NCBI RefSeq assembly: GCF_030161555.1
Contig: NZ_BSUK01000001.1
Span: 1,116,001 to 1,180,000 of the forward strand
Source of the DNA: Luteimicrobium album
Lineage (GTDB): Bacteria > Actinomycetota > Actinomycetes > Actinomycetales > Cellulomonadaceae
DNA: 64,000 bases
Direction of reading: 5' to 3'
Shown: positions 42,524-53,436 of the stretch, one piece after another
How positions within the stretch are numbered: the stretch's first letter is position 1
How the letters are laid out: each line of letters begins with the position of its first letter
The notes under the pieces: model-generated
What the model saw: the letters and a program-made list of their open reading frames with translations, nothing else
What the model was told of the DNA's origin: nothing
Database searches by the model: none
Translations under genes and position numbers: made by a program

Positions 42524-44303
42524 ATGGCTCTCGGACGCAAGTCACCCCAGGACAAGCGCAACAAGACCGTCGCGGACCTGCTGGTCGCCCAGCTCATCAC
42601 GGCCGGCGTCAAGCGGATCTACGGGATCGTGGGCGACAGCCTCAACCCCGTCGTCGACGCGGTGCGGCGGTCCGACGAGATCGAGTGGGTACACGTGCGC
42701 CACGAGGAGGTCGCCGCGTTCGCGGCCGCGGGCGAGGCCGAGGTCACGGGCAGCCTCGCCGTGTGCGCGGGGTCGTGCGGGCCCGGCAACCTGCACCTGA
42801 TCAACGGCCTCTACGACGCGAACCGCTCGCGCGTCCCCGTGCTCGCGATCGCGAGCCACATCCCGAGCGCGCAGATCGGCACGAGCTTCTTCCAGGAGAC
42901 CCACCCCGACCGGCTCTTCACCGAGTGCTCGGTGTACTCGGAGATGATCTCGTCCGCGGCGCAGGCCCCGCGCGTCATCAACTCCGCGATCCAGCACGCG
43001 CTCGGCGGACCCGGCGTCGCGGTCCTCACCATCCCCGGCGACGTCGCCGACCACGACGCGCCCCCGATCGTGCCCGGCATCGACCCCCTGGTCACCCCGC
43101 CCGCTCCCCCGCGGTCCATCCCGTCGCCCGACGCCCTGCGCGAGCTCGCCGACGCCATCAACGGCGCCAAGAAGGTCACGATCTTCGCCGGCGCGGGCGT
43201 CCGCGGCGCGCACGACGACGTCCTCGCCCTCGCCGACAAGATCGCCTCCCCGTGGGTCACTCCCTGCGCGGCAAGGAGTGGATCCAGTACGACAACCCGT
43301 TCGACGTCGGGATGTCCGGCCTGCTCGGCTACGGGTCCTGCTACGACGCCATGCACGAGGCGGACCTGCTGATCCTGCTCGGCACCGACTTCCCGTACGA
43401 CCAGTTCCTCCCCGCCGACGTGCGCACCGCCCAGGTCGACCTCGACCCCTCCCACCTCGGCCGGCGCACCCGGCTGGACCTCGCCGTCGTCGGGGACGCC
43501 GGGGAGACCGTGCGCGGGCTGCTGCCGCTCGTCGACGCCAAGAAGGACCGGAAGTTCCTCGACGAGATGCGCAGGAAGCACGTCAAGTCCCTCACGGGCG
43601 TCGTCGGCGCGTACACGAAGGACGTCGAGAAGGTCACCCCGATCCACCCCGAGTACGTGGCCGACATCCTCGACCAGGAGGCCGCCGACGACGCCGTCTT
43701 CACCGTCGACACCGGCATGTGCAACGTGTGGGCCGCCCGGTACATCAGCCCGAACGGGAAGCGTCGCGTGATCGGGAGCTTCCTGCACGGGTCGATGGCG
43801 AACGCCATGCCGCACGCGATCGGCGCCGCGTCCGCGGAGCCGGGCCGCCAGGTCGTGGCGATGTCCGGCGACGGGGGCTGTCGATGCTCCTCGGCGACCT
43901 GCTCACCATCAAGGCCTACGACCTGCCCGTGAAGATCGTGCTGTTCGACAACGCGTCGCTCGCGATGGTCCGGCTCGAGATGCTCGTCGACGGGCTGCCG
44001 CAGTTCGGGACGGAGTCGCCGCACTTCGACTACGCCGCGATCGCGAACGCCATGGGCATCCCGGCGGTGCGCGTCGAGCGGCCGCAGGACGTGCGAGGGG
44101 CGCTGCGAGGGGCGCTCGACCGGCCCGGGCCGGCGCTCGTCGACGTCGTCACGGACCCGCGGGCGCTGTCGTTGCCGCCGACGATCACCGCCGGACAGGT
44201 GCGCGGGTTCGTCGTCGCGATGAGCAAGGAGATCATGGGCAACGGGATGGGCGAGGCCGTGTCGATGGCGCGGTCGAACCTGCGGAACGTCCCGCGGCCC
44301 TGA
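42524..44303 (+). CDS. poxB: Pyruvate dehydrogenase (quinone), ThDP-dependent (two frame breaks)
   Basis: About 593 aa when repaired; ATG 42524 preferred over 42515. N-terminal ThDP-binding half: LITAGVKRIYGIVGDSLNPVVDAVRRS, HVRHEEVAAFAAAGEAEVTG, GSCGPGNLHLINGLYDANRSRVPVLAI. Central domain LLILLGTDFPYDQFLP. C-terminal ThDP loop GDGG-SMLLGDLLTIKAYDLPVKIVLFDNASLAMV (GDG...N). This is the oxidative decarboxylase of pyruvate to acetate and CO2, membrane-associated through its C-terminus in E. coli PoxB. Breaks at about 43258 (TCCCC needs one more C) and 43881 (GGGGG needs one more G). Convergent with an SDR gene. Confidence 0.92.
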
Positions 44304-44330
44304 GGCGTCCCCCGCGCACCTCAGCGCGAG

Positions 44331-44349
44331 GCCGGCCGTACTGGCCGGC
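44331..44349. terminator. Hairpin between convergent poxB and SDR genes
   Basis: GCCGGCC-GTACT-GGCCGGC, a 7-bp perfect stem directly adjoining the SDR stop codon. Confidence 0.6.
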
Positions 44350-45057
44350 TCACGAGGCCTCGCTCAGCTGTGGATAGAGCACCTCCAGCGGGCCGGCGAG
44401 CGCCGACCGCACCTGACGGCTGACGTCGTCGACGAGGGCTTCACGCGCCCCTGCCTCGGTGGCGTCCCAGATCGCCGCGACCACCTCGGCGGGATCGTTC
44501 TTCTCGACGTCGAGGCCCGCGATCAACGGGGTGTCGGTGTAACCGAGGTGCGCGCCGACGACCTGGGTTCCCTGCGGCGCGAGGTCGAGCCGGAGCGAGT
44601 TCGTGATCGACCACAGTGCCGCCTTCGACGCCGAGTACCCGCCAGACAGCGCCAGCCAGCTCAGCACCGACAGCACGTCGACGAGTGCGCCACCACCGTT
44701 TCGAGCCAGTACGGGGGCGAACTGCTTGGCCACACGGAGCGCCCCGAAGACGTTCGTGGCGAAGACGTCCTCGACCTCCTCGACCGTCGAGGACAGCAGC
44801 GACCTCGCCCCGCCGACCCCCGCGTTGTTGACCACCACGGTCACGTCCGCAGCACGGTCTGCCGCGGCTCGGACGCTCGCGTCGTCCGTGACGTCCAGCT
44901 CCAGCGGTACGACCCGGGGATCGTCCCACGCCTGCGGCGTCCGTGCCGTCGCGTACACGCGCGCAGCGCCCCGCGCCAGCGCCTGCGAGACGAACTCGCG
45001 TCCCAACCCGCCGTTCGCCCCTGTCACCAGGACCGTCGCGCCGTCCATCTTCGTCAT
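44350..45057 (-). CDS. Short-chain dehydrogenase/reductase
   Basis: 235 aa, ATG start. Classical SDR: VLVTGANGGLGREFV, NNAGVGGA, Ser in DVLSVLSWLA, Y-x-x-x-K in GGYSASKAALWSITNSLR, then HLGYTDTPLIAG. No clear substrate. The divergent HxlR regulator and the direct repeats between them suggest inducible expression, as with many HxlR-linked oxidoreductases. Frame intact. Confidence 0.9.
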   Translation of the reverse strand: MTKMDGATVLVTGANGGLGREFVSQALARGAARVYATARTPQAWDDPRVVPLELDVTDDASVRAAADRAADVTVVVNNAGVGGARSLLSSTVEEVEDVFATNVFGALRVAKQFAPVLARNGGGALVDVLSVLSWLALSGGYSASKAALWSITNSLRLDLAPQGTQVVGAHLGYTDTPLIAGLDVEKNDPAEVVAAIWDATEAGAREALVDDVSRQVRSALAGPLEVLYPQLSEAS

Positions 45058-45073
45058 GGCTCCTCCAATACTT

Positions 45074-45121
45074 GAGTCGATCTTCTGAACCTAGCATGCT
45101 GAGTCCATATTTCGAACCTAG
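45074..45121. promoter_or_regulatory. Direct-repeat operator between SDR and HxlR genes
   Basis: GAGTCGATCTTCTGAACCTAG (first 20 shown by GAGTC...CCTAG, 45074-45094) repeats at 45101-45121 with 17 of 21 identical bases, 27 bp apart. The conserved parts are GAGTC-x-AT-x-TT and GAACCTAG. It lies between the two start codons and is the likely HxlR target. Confidence 0.72.
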
Positions 45122-45134
45122 GTAGACTCGCCCC

Positions 45135-45575
45135 ATGCTGGGAATCCTTGGAGGCGACGCACGCTGCCCGATCGCCCGGGCCTTGGACGTCGTCGGTGAG
45201 AAGTGGACGCTGATGGTCGTGCGGGACGCGCTCGCCGGCGCGACCCGGTTCTCGGAGTTCCAGACGTCCCTCGGGCTGCCGCGGGACGTCCTCGCGGGCC
45301 GACTGGACACCCTGGTGGAGGCGGGCGTCATGGCCCGGCACCCCTACAAGCCCGATACTGGCCGCACCCGGGACGAGTACGTCCTCACGCCCGCCGGGCA
45401 CGAGCTCTCGCTCGTCCTGCTCGCACTCGGGGACTGGGCGGATCGCAACCGGCCGAACCCCGGGACCCCGAACCTGGAGTTCGTCGACCCCGCCGGAGAG
45501 CGCGTACGGCCGGCTGCGGTAGCCGGGGACCGCGTCCTTCGGACGGAGGACGTCACCGTGCGCCGCCAGGCCTGA
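45135..45575 (+). CDS. HxlR-family transcriptional regulator
   Basis: 146 aa, ATG start. HxlR winged helix: DARCPIARALDVVGEKWTLMVVRDALAGATRFSEFQTSLGLPRDVLAGRLDTLVEAGVMARHPY, followed by the wing and GHELSLVLLALGDWADR. The N-terminal Cys (DARCPI) is the one HxlR/HypR-type sensors often use for thiol or aldehyde stress. Divergent from the SDR gene with direct repeats in the gap. Confidence 0.92.
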   Translation: MLGILGGDARCPIARALDVVGEKWTLMVVRDALAGATRFSEFQTSLGLPRDVLAGRLDTLVEAGVMARHPYKPDTGRTRDEYVLTPAGHELSLVLLALGDWADRNRPNPGTPNLEFVDPAGERVRPAAVAGDRVLRTEDVTVRRQA

Positions 45576-45581
45576 GCCGGG

Positions 45582-46019
45582 ATGAGAGCGCCACCACGAG
45601 TTCCTGCGTCCTCGCCGGTACGTACTCGCGAGACCGCCATCGAGACCGTGCTGGCCGGCCCCTACCGGGCGTGGGCCGCCGGTGACGCCGACGCGATGGT
45701 CGCCGACTACACGCCCGACGCCACGGCGATCCTGCCCGGCTCGCGCCGCCTCGGGCGCGACGCTATCCGCGACAGCATGGCCCACGGCTTCGCGGGCCCG
45801 CTCCGGGGGACCTCGACGTGGAACGAGCACGTCAGCGTGCGTTTCCTCGGCCGGGACGCCGCGGTCGTCGTGAGCGAGTCCGCGATCCTGCCCGACGGCG
45901 CGACAACCGCCCCCGAGTCCGGCGGGGTGAACGCGACCTGGGTGCTCGAGAGGAAGGACGGCTCGTGGAAGATCGCGGCGTACCACAACAGCCCGGTGCT
46001 GGTCCCGGCCCGGGTGTGA
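45582..46019 (+). CDS. SgcJ/EcaC-like SnoaL-fold (NTF2-like) protein
   Basis: 145 aa, ATG start. NTF2-like cone fold: [52 protein letters not shown], then [19 protein letters not shown] and [23 protein letters not shown]. Typical of the SgcJ/EcaC/DUF4440 family: small enzymes or binding proteins, often beside ECF sigma factors. Its TGA overlaps the sigma factor's GTG. Function unknown. Confidence 0.85.
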   Translation: MRAPPRVPASSPVRTRETAIETVLAGPYRAWAAGDADAMVADYTPDATAILPGSRRLGRDAIRDSMAHGFAGPLRGTSTWNEHVSVRFLGRDAAVVVSESAILPDGATTAPESGGVNATWVLERKDGSWKIAAYHNSPVLVPARV

Positions 46020-46907
46020 CGACGCTCGACGGCTTCGAGGGGCGGCTCGAGCCGCACCGCAGGGAGCTGCTCGCCTACTGCTACCGGATGCTCGGCTCGG
46101 TGCACGACGCCGAGGACCTGGTCCAGGACACCTTCCTGCGGGCGTGGCGCGCGCGGGACTCGTACGACGAGTCCCGCGCGTCACTGCGTACCTGGCTCTA
46201 CCGGATCGCGACGAACGCGTGCCTGACGGCGCTCGAGGGCCGCGCCCGGCGACCGCTGCCGTCGGGGCTGGTCGCGGAGTCGGAGCCGCTCGCTCCGCTC
46301 GTCCGCGGCGAGGTGCCGTGGCTCGAGCCGCTCCCCGACGCACTGCTCGGCGCGGGAGCGTGGGGCGCTCGTCCTGCGGGACGTGCTCGCGTTCTCGACA
46401 GCCGAGGCCTCAGAGGTACTCGGCACCACGGTCGCCGCCGTGAACAGCGCCCTGCAGCGGGCGCGGGCCGGGATGAAGTCGGCCGGCACGGACCCGGCGC
46501 AGGCATCGGAGCCATCGGCGACCGAGCAGCGGGCCTGGCTCGACCGGTACACGGCCGCGTTCGTGAGCGCGGACGTCGAGGCGATCAAGGCGCTGCTCAC
46601 CGAGGACGTGCTCATGGAGATGCCGCCCATGGTCAACTGGTTCACCGGCCGCGACGGGTACGGGCAGTTCATGAGGTGGGTCTACGGCGTCGGCGGCACG
46701 GACTGGCCCACGCGGCCGGTCGCCGCCAACGGGCAGCCCGGGTTCGCGGCCTACCGGCGCGACGGCGACGGCTACGCGCTGCACACGCTCCAGGTCCTCA
46801 CGGTCACGGCCGACGGCGTCAGCCGGAACTCCGTCTTCCAGGACCCGGTGGTCTTCGCGTCGTTCGGCCTCCCCGGCCGCCTCGACGGCGCGGGCGAGCC
46901 CGTGTGA
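46016..46907 (+). CDS. SigG/TIGR02960-type ECF sigma factor with SnoaL-like C-terminus (internal deletion)
   Basis: GTG start overlapping the previous stop. Sigma region 2 is intact: [33 protein letters not shown]...[31 protein letters not shown], then [12 protein letters not shown], a subgroup marker. Normally ~40 residues follow with the start of region 4. Here the sequence jumps to [36 protein letters not shown] in another frame at about 46350-46365. The SnoaL-like C-terminus ([23 protein letters not shown]) is intact. A single added base restores frame but not the missing region, so this looks like a real or assembly deletion of roughly 100 nt or more. Function doubtful. Confidence 0.75.
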
Positions 46908-46909
46908 GT

Positions 46910-46961
46910 CACCGACCACGGGCAATGCGCCCGCCGAGCACGGGCTCCGCGTCCGTCCGGT
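46910..46961 (+). repeat. Intergenic 52-nt repeat, copy D
   Basis: This 52-nt stretch aligns with the complement of 51390-51441 at about 42 positions. Shared features are two CCGA(G/C)CACGGG boxes 22 bp apart, a CGCCCG bridge and GTCCGTCCG at the end. It lies between convergent sigma-factor and beta-glucuronidase genes; a weaker hairpin GTCCG-T-CCGGTC / GACCGG-C-GGAC follows. Confidence 0.7.
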
Positions 46962-46979
46962 CGCCAGGACCGGCGGACA

Positions 46980-49668
<2,689 letters not shown>

Positions 49669-49728
49669 GCTCGCTCCTGGATCCTTGTTTTTTCCGGGTG
49701 TTGCACGTTCTCGCTGTATTGTAGCGTG

Positions 49729-50427
49729 GTGATCCCCGGCATCGACTCTCCCGACCATCGTGGGCGTACCGGCCTCGACCAGGCTGGACGCGGCCTCGAC
49801 CGCAACCCCGACATCGTCGTCCGCGACGTCGAGCTCACGTCCCACGGCTGGCACGTCCTGCGACGCACGACCTTCGACTACCGGCGCCGCGATGGACGTT
49901 GGGAAAGCCAGCAACGCGAGACGTACGACCGCGGCAACGGCGCCGTCGTTCTGCCCTACGACGCCGCCCGCGGCGTCGTGCTCCTCACGCGCCAGTTCCG
50001 CTACCCCGCCTACGTGAACGACCACCCCGACGGCATGCTCGTGGAGGCCGCAGCGGGGCTGCTCGACGCCGACGATCCCGTGACCGCGATCCGTCGCGAG
50101 GCGGCCGAGGAGCTCGGCATCACGCTCGGCCCGCTCACCCACGTGCTCGACGCCTACATGAGCCCCGGCTCCGTGACGGAGCGGCTGCACTTCTTCGCCG
50201 CCCCGTACACCCCGGCCGACCGCACCGACGCGGGCGGCGGGATCGAGGAGGAAGGCGAAGACATCGAGGTGCTCGAGGTGCCGATCACGGAGGCCCTCGC
50301 GATGACCCGTGACGGACGGATCGTCGACGGCAAGACCGTCATGCTCCTGCAGTGGGCGGCGCTCGACGGGCCGTTCGCCGCCGGGGGCGCCAGACACCCG
50401 CTCATGACACCCACACAGGACCTGTGA
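49729..50427 (+). CDS. NudK-like Nudix hydrolase (GDP-mannose pyrophosphatase type)
   Basis: 232 aa from GTG 49729. Nudix box GLLDADDPVTAIRREAAEELGIT, with Asp where the consensus has its first Glu, as in other NudK-type members. Flanks QQRETYDRGNGAVVLPYDAARGVVLLTRQFRYPAYVNDHPDGMLVEAAAG and DAYMSPGSVTERLHFFAAPY are typical of GDP-mannose/ADP-ribose pyrophosphatases. It hydrolyses nucleoside-diphosphate sugars. Its start faces the DeoR gene across a 60-bp AT-rich gap, so the regulator may control it. Confidence 0.87.
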   Translation: MIPGIDSPDHRGRTGLDQAGRGLDRNPDIVVRDVELTSHGWHVLRRTTFDYRRRDGRWESQQRETYDRGNGAVVLPYDAARGVVLLTRQFRYPAYVNDHPDGMLVEAAAGLLDADDPVTAIRREAAEELGITLGPLTHVLDAYMSPGSVTERLHFFAAPYTPADRTDAGGGIEEEGEDIEVLEVPITEALAMTRDGRIVDGKTVMLLQWAALDGPFAAGGARHPLMTPTQDL

Positions 50428-50639
50428 GAGAACGGTTCCAGGTGGGTATCGCCCCCGCGACTGCGGGAGGCATCGGGCGGCCGCCACTCGTGCGGACGGG
50501 GGTGAAGCGGGGCTACGGGCTCGAGCTCGCAGAGCCCTGGCTACCGACTGCCCGGTTCGTCCAGGTCCGTTCGTGTTACGCCCCGGGCGTTGGTCGTGCG
50601 AGAGTTGCACCAGGTGAGGGGGTCGAGAACGGAGGAGCG

Positions 50640-51089
50640 ATGATCACCGCCGAGGACATCCGGTCCCGAAGGTTCAGCACGACGAAGTTCCGTGAGGGCT
50701 ACGACATCGAGGAGGTCGACGGCTACCTCGACGAGATCGGGCAGACGCTGGCGTCGCTCGAAGGCGGCACGGCGCCGACGACGCACGGCATCATCAGTCC
50801 GGAGGACGTCCTCGCCAAGGTGTTCGACACCGTGAAGTTCCGCGAGGGCTACGCGATCGACGAGGTCGACGACCTGCTCGACGTCGTCGTGCAGACCCTG
50901 CAGGAGCACCGGGCGCGCGTGCTCGCGACGGGCGCCCAGCCCGTCGTGCCGGTCCCGCCGGTGCCGCCCGCGACGGGTGCCGTCCCGGCGGTGACGGGTC
51001 CCCAGCCGACGGCGCCCACGACCACGGGTTCGCAGCCCGCCATCGAGGCGGTCCGGGACGCCCAGGCGTCGTCGCCCGCCGGGGGCTGA
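50640..51089 (+). CDS. Small DivIVA-domain protein with two tandem DivIVA motifs
   Basis: 149 aa, ATG with GGAGGAG 2 bp upstream. Two adjacent units of the DivIVA N-terminal signature: IRSRRFSTTKFREGYDIEEVDGYLDEI (residues ~7-33) and VLAKVFDTVKFREGYAIDEVDDLLDVV (~56-82). A Pro/Thr/Val-rich disordered tail follows. The units lack the long coiled coil of full DivIVA. Likely a small polar or membrane-curvature-associated protein, or an antagonist of DivIVA/Wag31; that is inference. 212 bp of intergenic DNA precede it with no other gene seen. Confidence 0.85.
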   Translation: MITAEDIRSRRFSTTKFREGYDIEEVDGYLDEIGQTLASLEGGTAPTTHGIISPEDVLAKVFDTVKFREGYAIDEVDDLLDVVVQTLQEHRARVLATGAQPVVPVPPVPPATGAVPAVTGPQPTAPTTTGSQPAIEAVRDAQASSPAGG

Positions 51090-51103
51090 CGCCCGCCGCC
51101 GCG

Positions 51104-51325
51104 GTGCGCGCCCAGGGCATGGGAGCCTCGGTCACGCCGACGCCGCTGCCGCCCGACCCGGAGGCTGCGGCACTCGGGACGCGGGTGCTGATCTCGCAGC
51201 TCCAGATCGCGACGATCCGCACGCAGGGCAACGACACCGTGGCGGTGACGACGCCGGACGGGACCGTCCTGCGGGTCGTGGCGGTCGACGCGAGCCCCCA
51301 GGGCGTCACGCTCCGCCTCGCCTGA
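51104..51325 (+). CDS. Small hypothetical protein
   Basis: 73 aa from GTG 51104 or 68 aa from ATG 51119. Sequence TRVLISQLQIATIRTQGNDTVAVTTPDGTVLRVVAVDASPQGVTLRLA looks like a small beta domain, not a low-complexity shadow. It begins 14 bp after the DivIVA-domain gene and probably shares its transcript. No family recognised. The next feature is a long hairpin. Confidence 0.5.
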   Translation: MRAQGMGASVTPTPLPPDPEAAALGTRVLISQLQIATIRTQGNDTVAVTTPDGTVLRVVAVDASPQGVTLRLA

Positions 51326-51357
51326 ATCCCTGCTCCACGCCCCCACCTTCTCTCGAC

Positions 51358-51441
51358 GCCGAACACGGGCTCTGGGTCCGTCCGCTGAAGCGGACGGACC
51401 CAGAGCCCGTGTTCGGCGGGCGGAAAGCCCGTGCTCGGTCA
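51358..51441. repeat. 28-bp perfect hairpin plus repeat copy E
   Basis: GCCGAACACGGGCTCTGGG... at 51358-51385 pairs perfectly with 51390-51417 (28 bp) across a 4-nt loop TGAA. The right arm extends to 51441 to form the 52-nt repeat also found at 46910-46961. It lies between convergent genes and overlaps the EIIA stop codon by 3 bp, so it should also act as a terminator. Confidence 0.85.
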
Positions 51442-51903
51442 GCCGACCTCGAGCAGCCCCGCCCCGGCCGCGACCGACTCCCCGACGGTTGCGACCACCG
51501 CGACGGCCTCGGGCTTCTGGTCGAGCGCGACGACCGGGCACACGGCCGACCGGCCCCCGGCGACGACGTCGCCCGGGCTCCAGGTGACGAGCGCCTGCCC
51601 GGCCTCGACCCGGTCGCCCTCCGCGGCGTGCAGCGTGAAGCCGGCGCCCTGGAGCTGCACGGTGTCGATGCCGAGGTGCACGAGGATCCCCACGCCGTCG
51701 TCCGTCTTCACGACGAACGCGTGCGGGTGGAGCTTCGCGATGGTCCCGGCGACCGGCGCGACGGCCGTCGACTCGGCGGCCGTGCCGGGGTCGATCGCGA
51801 TCCCGGGCCCCACGAGGGCCGCGCTGAACACCGGGTCGTCGACCTGGGCCAGCTCGACGACCGTGCCGCCGAGCGGCGCCGCGACCGGCAGCACGGCCCC
51901 CAT
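51439..51903 (-). CDS. PTS glucose-family EIIA component
   Basis: 154 aa, ATG start. Crr-type [81 protein letters not shown] with the phospho-accepting His in ILVHLGIDTV. It takes phosphate from HPr and passes it to EIIB. The start overlaps the EIIB stop by one base. Lacks any EIIB or EIIC fusion. Part of the gntR-EIIB-EIIB-EIIA operon. Confidence 0.93.
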   Translation of the reverse strand: MGAVLPVAAPLGGTVVELAQVDDPVFSAALVGPGIAIDPGTAAESTAVAPVAGTIAKLHPHAFVVKTDDGVGILVHLGIDTVQLQGAGFTLHAAEGDRVEAGQALVTWSPGDVVAGGRSAVCPVVALDQKPEAVAVVATVGESVAAGAGLLEVG

Positions 51904-52133
51904 CAGCGCAGGTCCTCGATGTCCGACGCGAGGGTGTCGGCCTCGGGGCCGACGATGACCTGGACGACCTTGCCCGACTGGACGACGGCGATCGCGCCGG
52001 CCGCCTTGAGCCCGGCCTCGTTCACGCGAGCCGGGTCCTCGACCTCGACGCGCAGGCGCGTGATGCAGGGTTCGAGGTCGACGATGTTGTCGTCCCCGCC
52101 GAGTCCGGCGAGGATCTGCTCCGCCTTGCTCAT
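51903..52133 (-). CDS. PTS glucose/GlcNAc EIIB component (copy 1)
   Basis: 76 aa, ATG start. EIIB-Glc fold: AEQILAGLGGDDNIVDLEPCITRLRVEVEDPARVNEAGLKAAGAIAVVQSGKVVQVIVGPEADTLASDIEDL, with the phosphorylated Cys in LEPCITRLR. A free-standing EIIB, paralogous to 52195. Which of the two serves the EIIC at 53437 is not clear. Confidence 0.93.
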   Translation of the reverse strand: MSKAEQILAGLGGDDNIVDLEPCITRLRVEVEDPARVNEAGLKAAGAIAVVQSGKVVQVIVGPEADTLASDIEDLR

Positions 52134-52194
52134 CTGGTGCTCCTTCTCGGTGGAGTCAGGCTTCTGCGCCTGTTCCGGTTGGGGTGGTGGGTGG

Positions 52195-52437
52195 TCACAT
52201 GAGGTCTTCGAGCTCGCTGGCGAGCACGTCGACCGAGGGGCCGATCACGACCTGCACGACCCGCCCGGACACGACGACGCCGTGGGCGCCGGCCGCGCGC
52301 AGGGCGGCCTGGTCGACGACGGCCGGGTCCTTGACCTCGGACCGTAGCCGGGTGGTGCAGGGTTCGATCTCGACGATGTTGTCGACTCCGCCGAGCGCAC
52401 GCAGGATGCGGCCGGCCTGGTCGTCGTGGGGCGTCAT
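52195..52437 (-). CDS. PTS glucose/GlcNAc EIIB component (copy 2)
   Basis: 80 aa, ATG start. Same fold as its neighbour: ILRALGGVDNIVEIEPCTTRLRSEVKDPAVVDQAALRAAGAHGVVVSGRVVQVVIGPSVDVLASELEDL, active Cys in IEPCTTRLR. About half of the residues match copy 1. Duplicated single-domain EIIBs in one operon also occur in Streptomyces nagE loci. 61 bp separate the copies. Confidence 0.93.
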   Translation of the reverse strand: MTPHDDQAGRILRALGGVDNIVEIEPCTTRLRSEVKDPAVVDQAALRAAGAHGVVVSGRVVQVVIGPSVDVLASELEDLM

Positions 52438-52495
52438 CGCCTCACCTCCTGGGTCGTCCCGGGCTTGGCCGCTGCGGCGTCGCCGGGGTTGCTGG

Positions 52496-53239
52496 TCACC
52501 GGTGCCGACGCGCGGGGGTGACGACGGGGTTCGGTGCGGTCAGGGGTACCCACAGTGTGTACCGGTCGGCCCGGTAGCACGACCGCGAGAAGGCGCACGC
52601 GACCTGGCCCGCGAAAGTGCGGCGCGCGATGCGCAGGACGGTGCGGGCGCTCCCGAGACGCAGCAGCTCGGCCTCGTGCTCCGAGGCGTCCGACGCCGAC
52701 ACGGTGTCCTCGCCCCAGTCCGGGTCGTGGCCGTGGTCGCGGAAGGTGGCGTAGAGGCTCTCCGGGAACGCGTCGGGGGCGCCGTCGAGCAGGTCGGGGA
52801 AGATCGCCGCGGACACCCACGCCTCCTCGAGGGCCATGGGCCGTCCGTCCGCCCAGCCGAGCCGCTGCACGTGGTGGACCGCGGCTCCGGCCTCGAGCTC
52901 GAGGGACTCGGCGACGTCCCACGGCGCCTCGACGGTCTCGGCGTCGAGGAGGTCGGTGTGCGGCGTCATGCCGCGGCGGCGCATGTCGTCACCGAAGCCG
53001 ACGAGGCGAAGCTCCATGTCGGTGCGGGGCGGCGCGACGAAGGTGCCGCGGCCCTGCTCGCGGTGGAGGAGGCCTTCGTTGACGAGGGCGTCGATGGCCT
53101 GGCGCACGGTCATGCGGGAGACGCCGAAGCGTTCGCAGAGCTCGCGCTCGGAGGGAATCGTGTCGCCGACGGCGAGCTCGTGCGCGACGAGACCGCGGAG
53201 GTAGTCGCGGACGCGCACGTGCTTGTAGTCGGGAGCCAA
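52496..53239 (-). CDS. GntR/HutC-family regulator, DasR-like
   Basis: 247 aa from TTG 53239, chosen because GGAGG sits 6 bp before it; a GTG at 53254 would place that site inside the gene. HutC-type: PDYKHVRVRDYLRGLVAHELAVGDTIPSERELCERFGVSRMTVRQAIDALVNEGLLHREQGRGTFVAPP, then a UTRA effector domain (VHHVQRLGWADGRPMALEEAWVSAAIFP). DasR, its best-known relative, senses phosphorylated amino sugars and controls the GlcNAc PTS. Two dre-like sites upstream and one at HPr support the same role. Confidence 0.88.
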   Translation of the reverse strand: MAPDYKHVRVRDYLRGLVAHELAVGDTIPSERELCERFGVSRMTVRQAIDALVNEGLLHREQGRGTFVAPPRTDMELRLVGFGDDMRRRGMTPHTDLLDAETVEAPWDVAESLELEAGAAVHHVQRLGWADGRPMALEEAWVSAAIFPDLLDGAPDAFPESLYATFRDHGHDPDWGEDTVSASDASEHEAELLRLGSARTVLRIARRTFAGQVACAFSRSCYRADRYTLWVPLTAPNPVVTPARRHR

Positions 53240-53272
53240 CGCCGCCTCCTTCACAAATCCTTGACAAGGACC

Positions 53273-53312
53273 GAATGTCTAGACCACTCTAGGCCCACTG
53301 GTCCAGACATCC
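53273..53312. promoter_or_regulatory. Two dre-like (DasR-type) operator sites in the PTS divergent region
   Basis: GAATGTCTAGACCACT (53273-53288) and ACTGGTCCAGACATCC (53297-53312) each match most of the published Streptomyces DasR consensus ACTGGTCTAGACCACT. They are inverted relative to each other, 24 bp centre to centre. They control both the gntR-EIIB-EIIA transcript and the EIIC gene. Confidence 0.8.
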
Positions 53313-53436
53313 TAGTGGGACCGGGCCGGCGTTCCCCCGTCCGTCCCGACCCGCAAGCTGCCGAGCCGACGACGCCGACCACGGTGGGCGCCCGCCGTGC
53401 TCGGTGCCGACGAGCACACGATGAGGAGTGCCCCGT

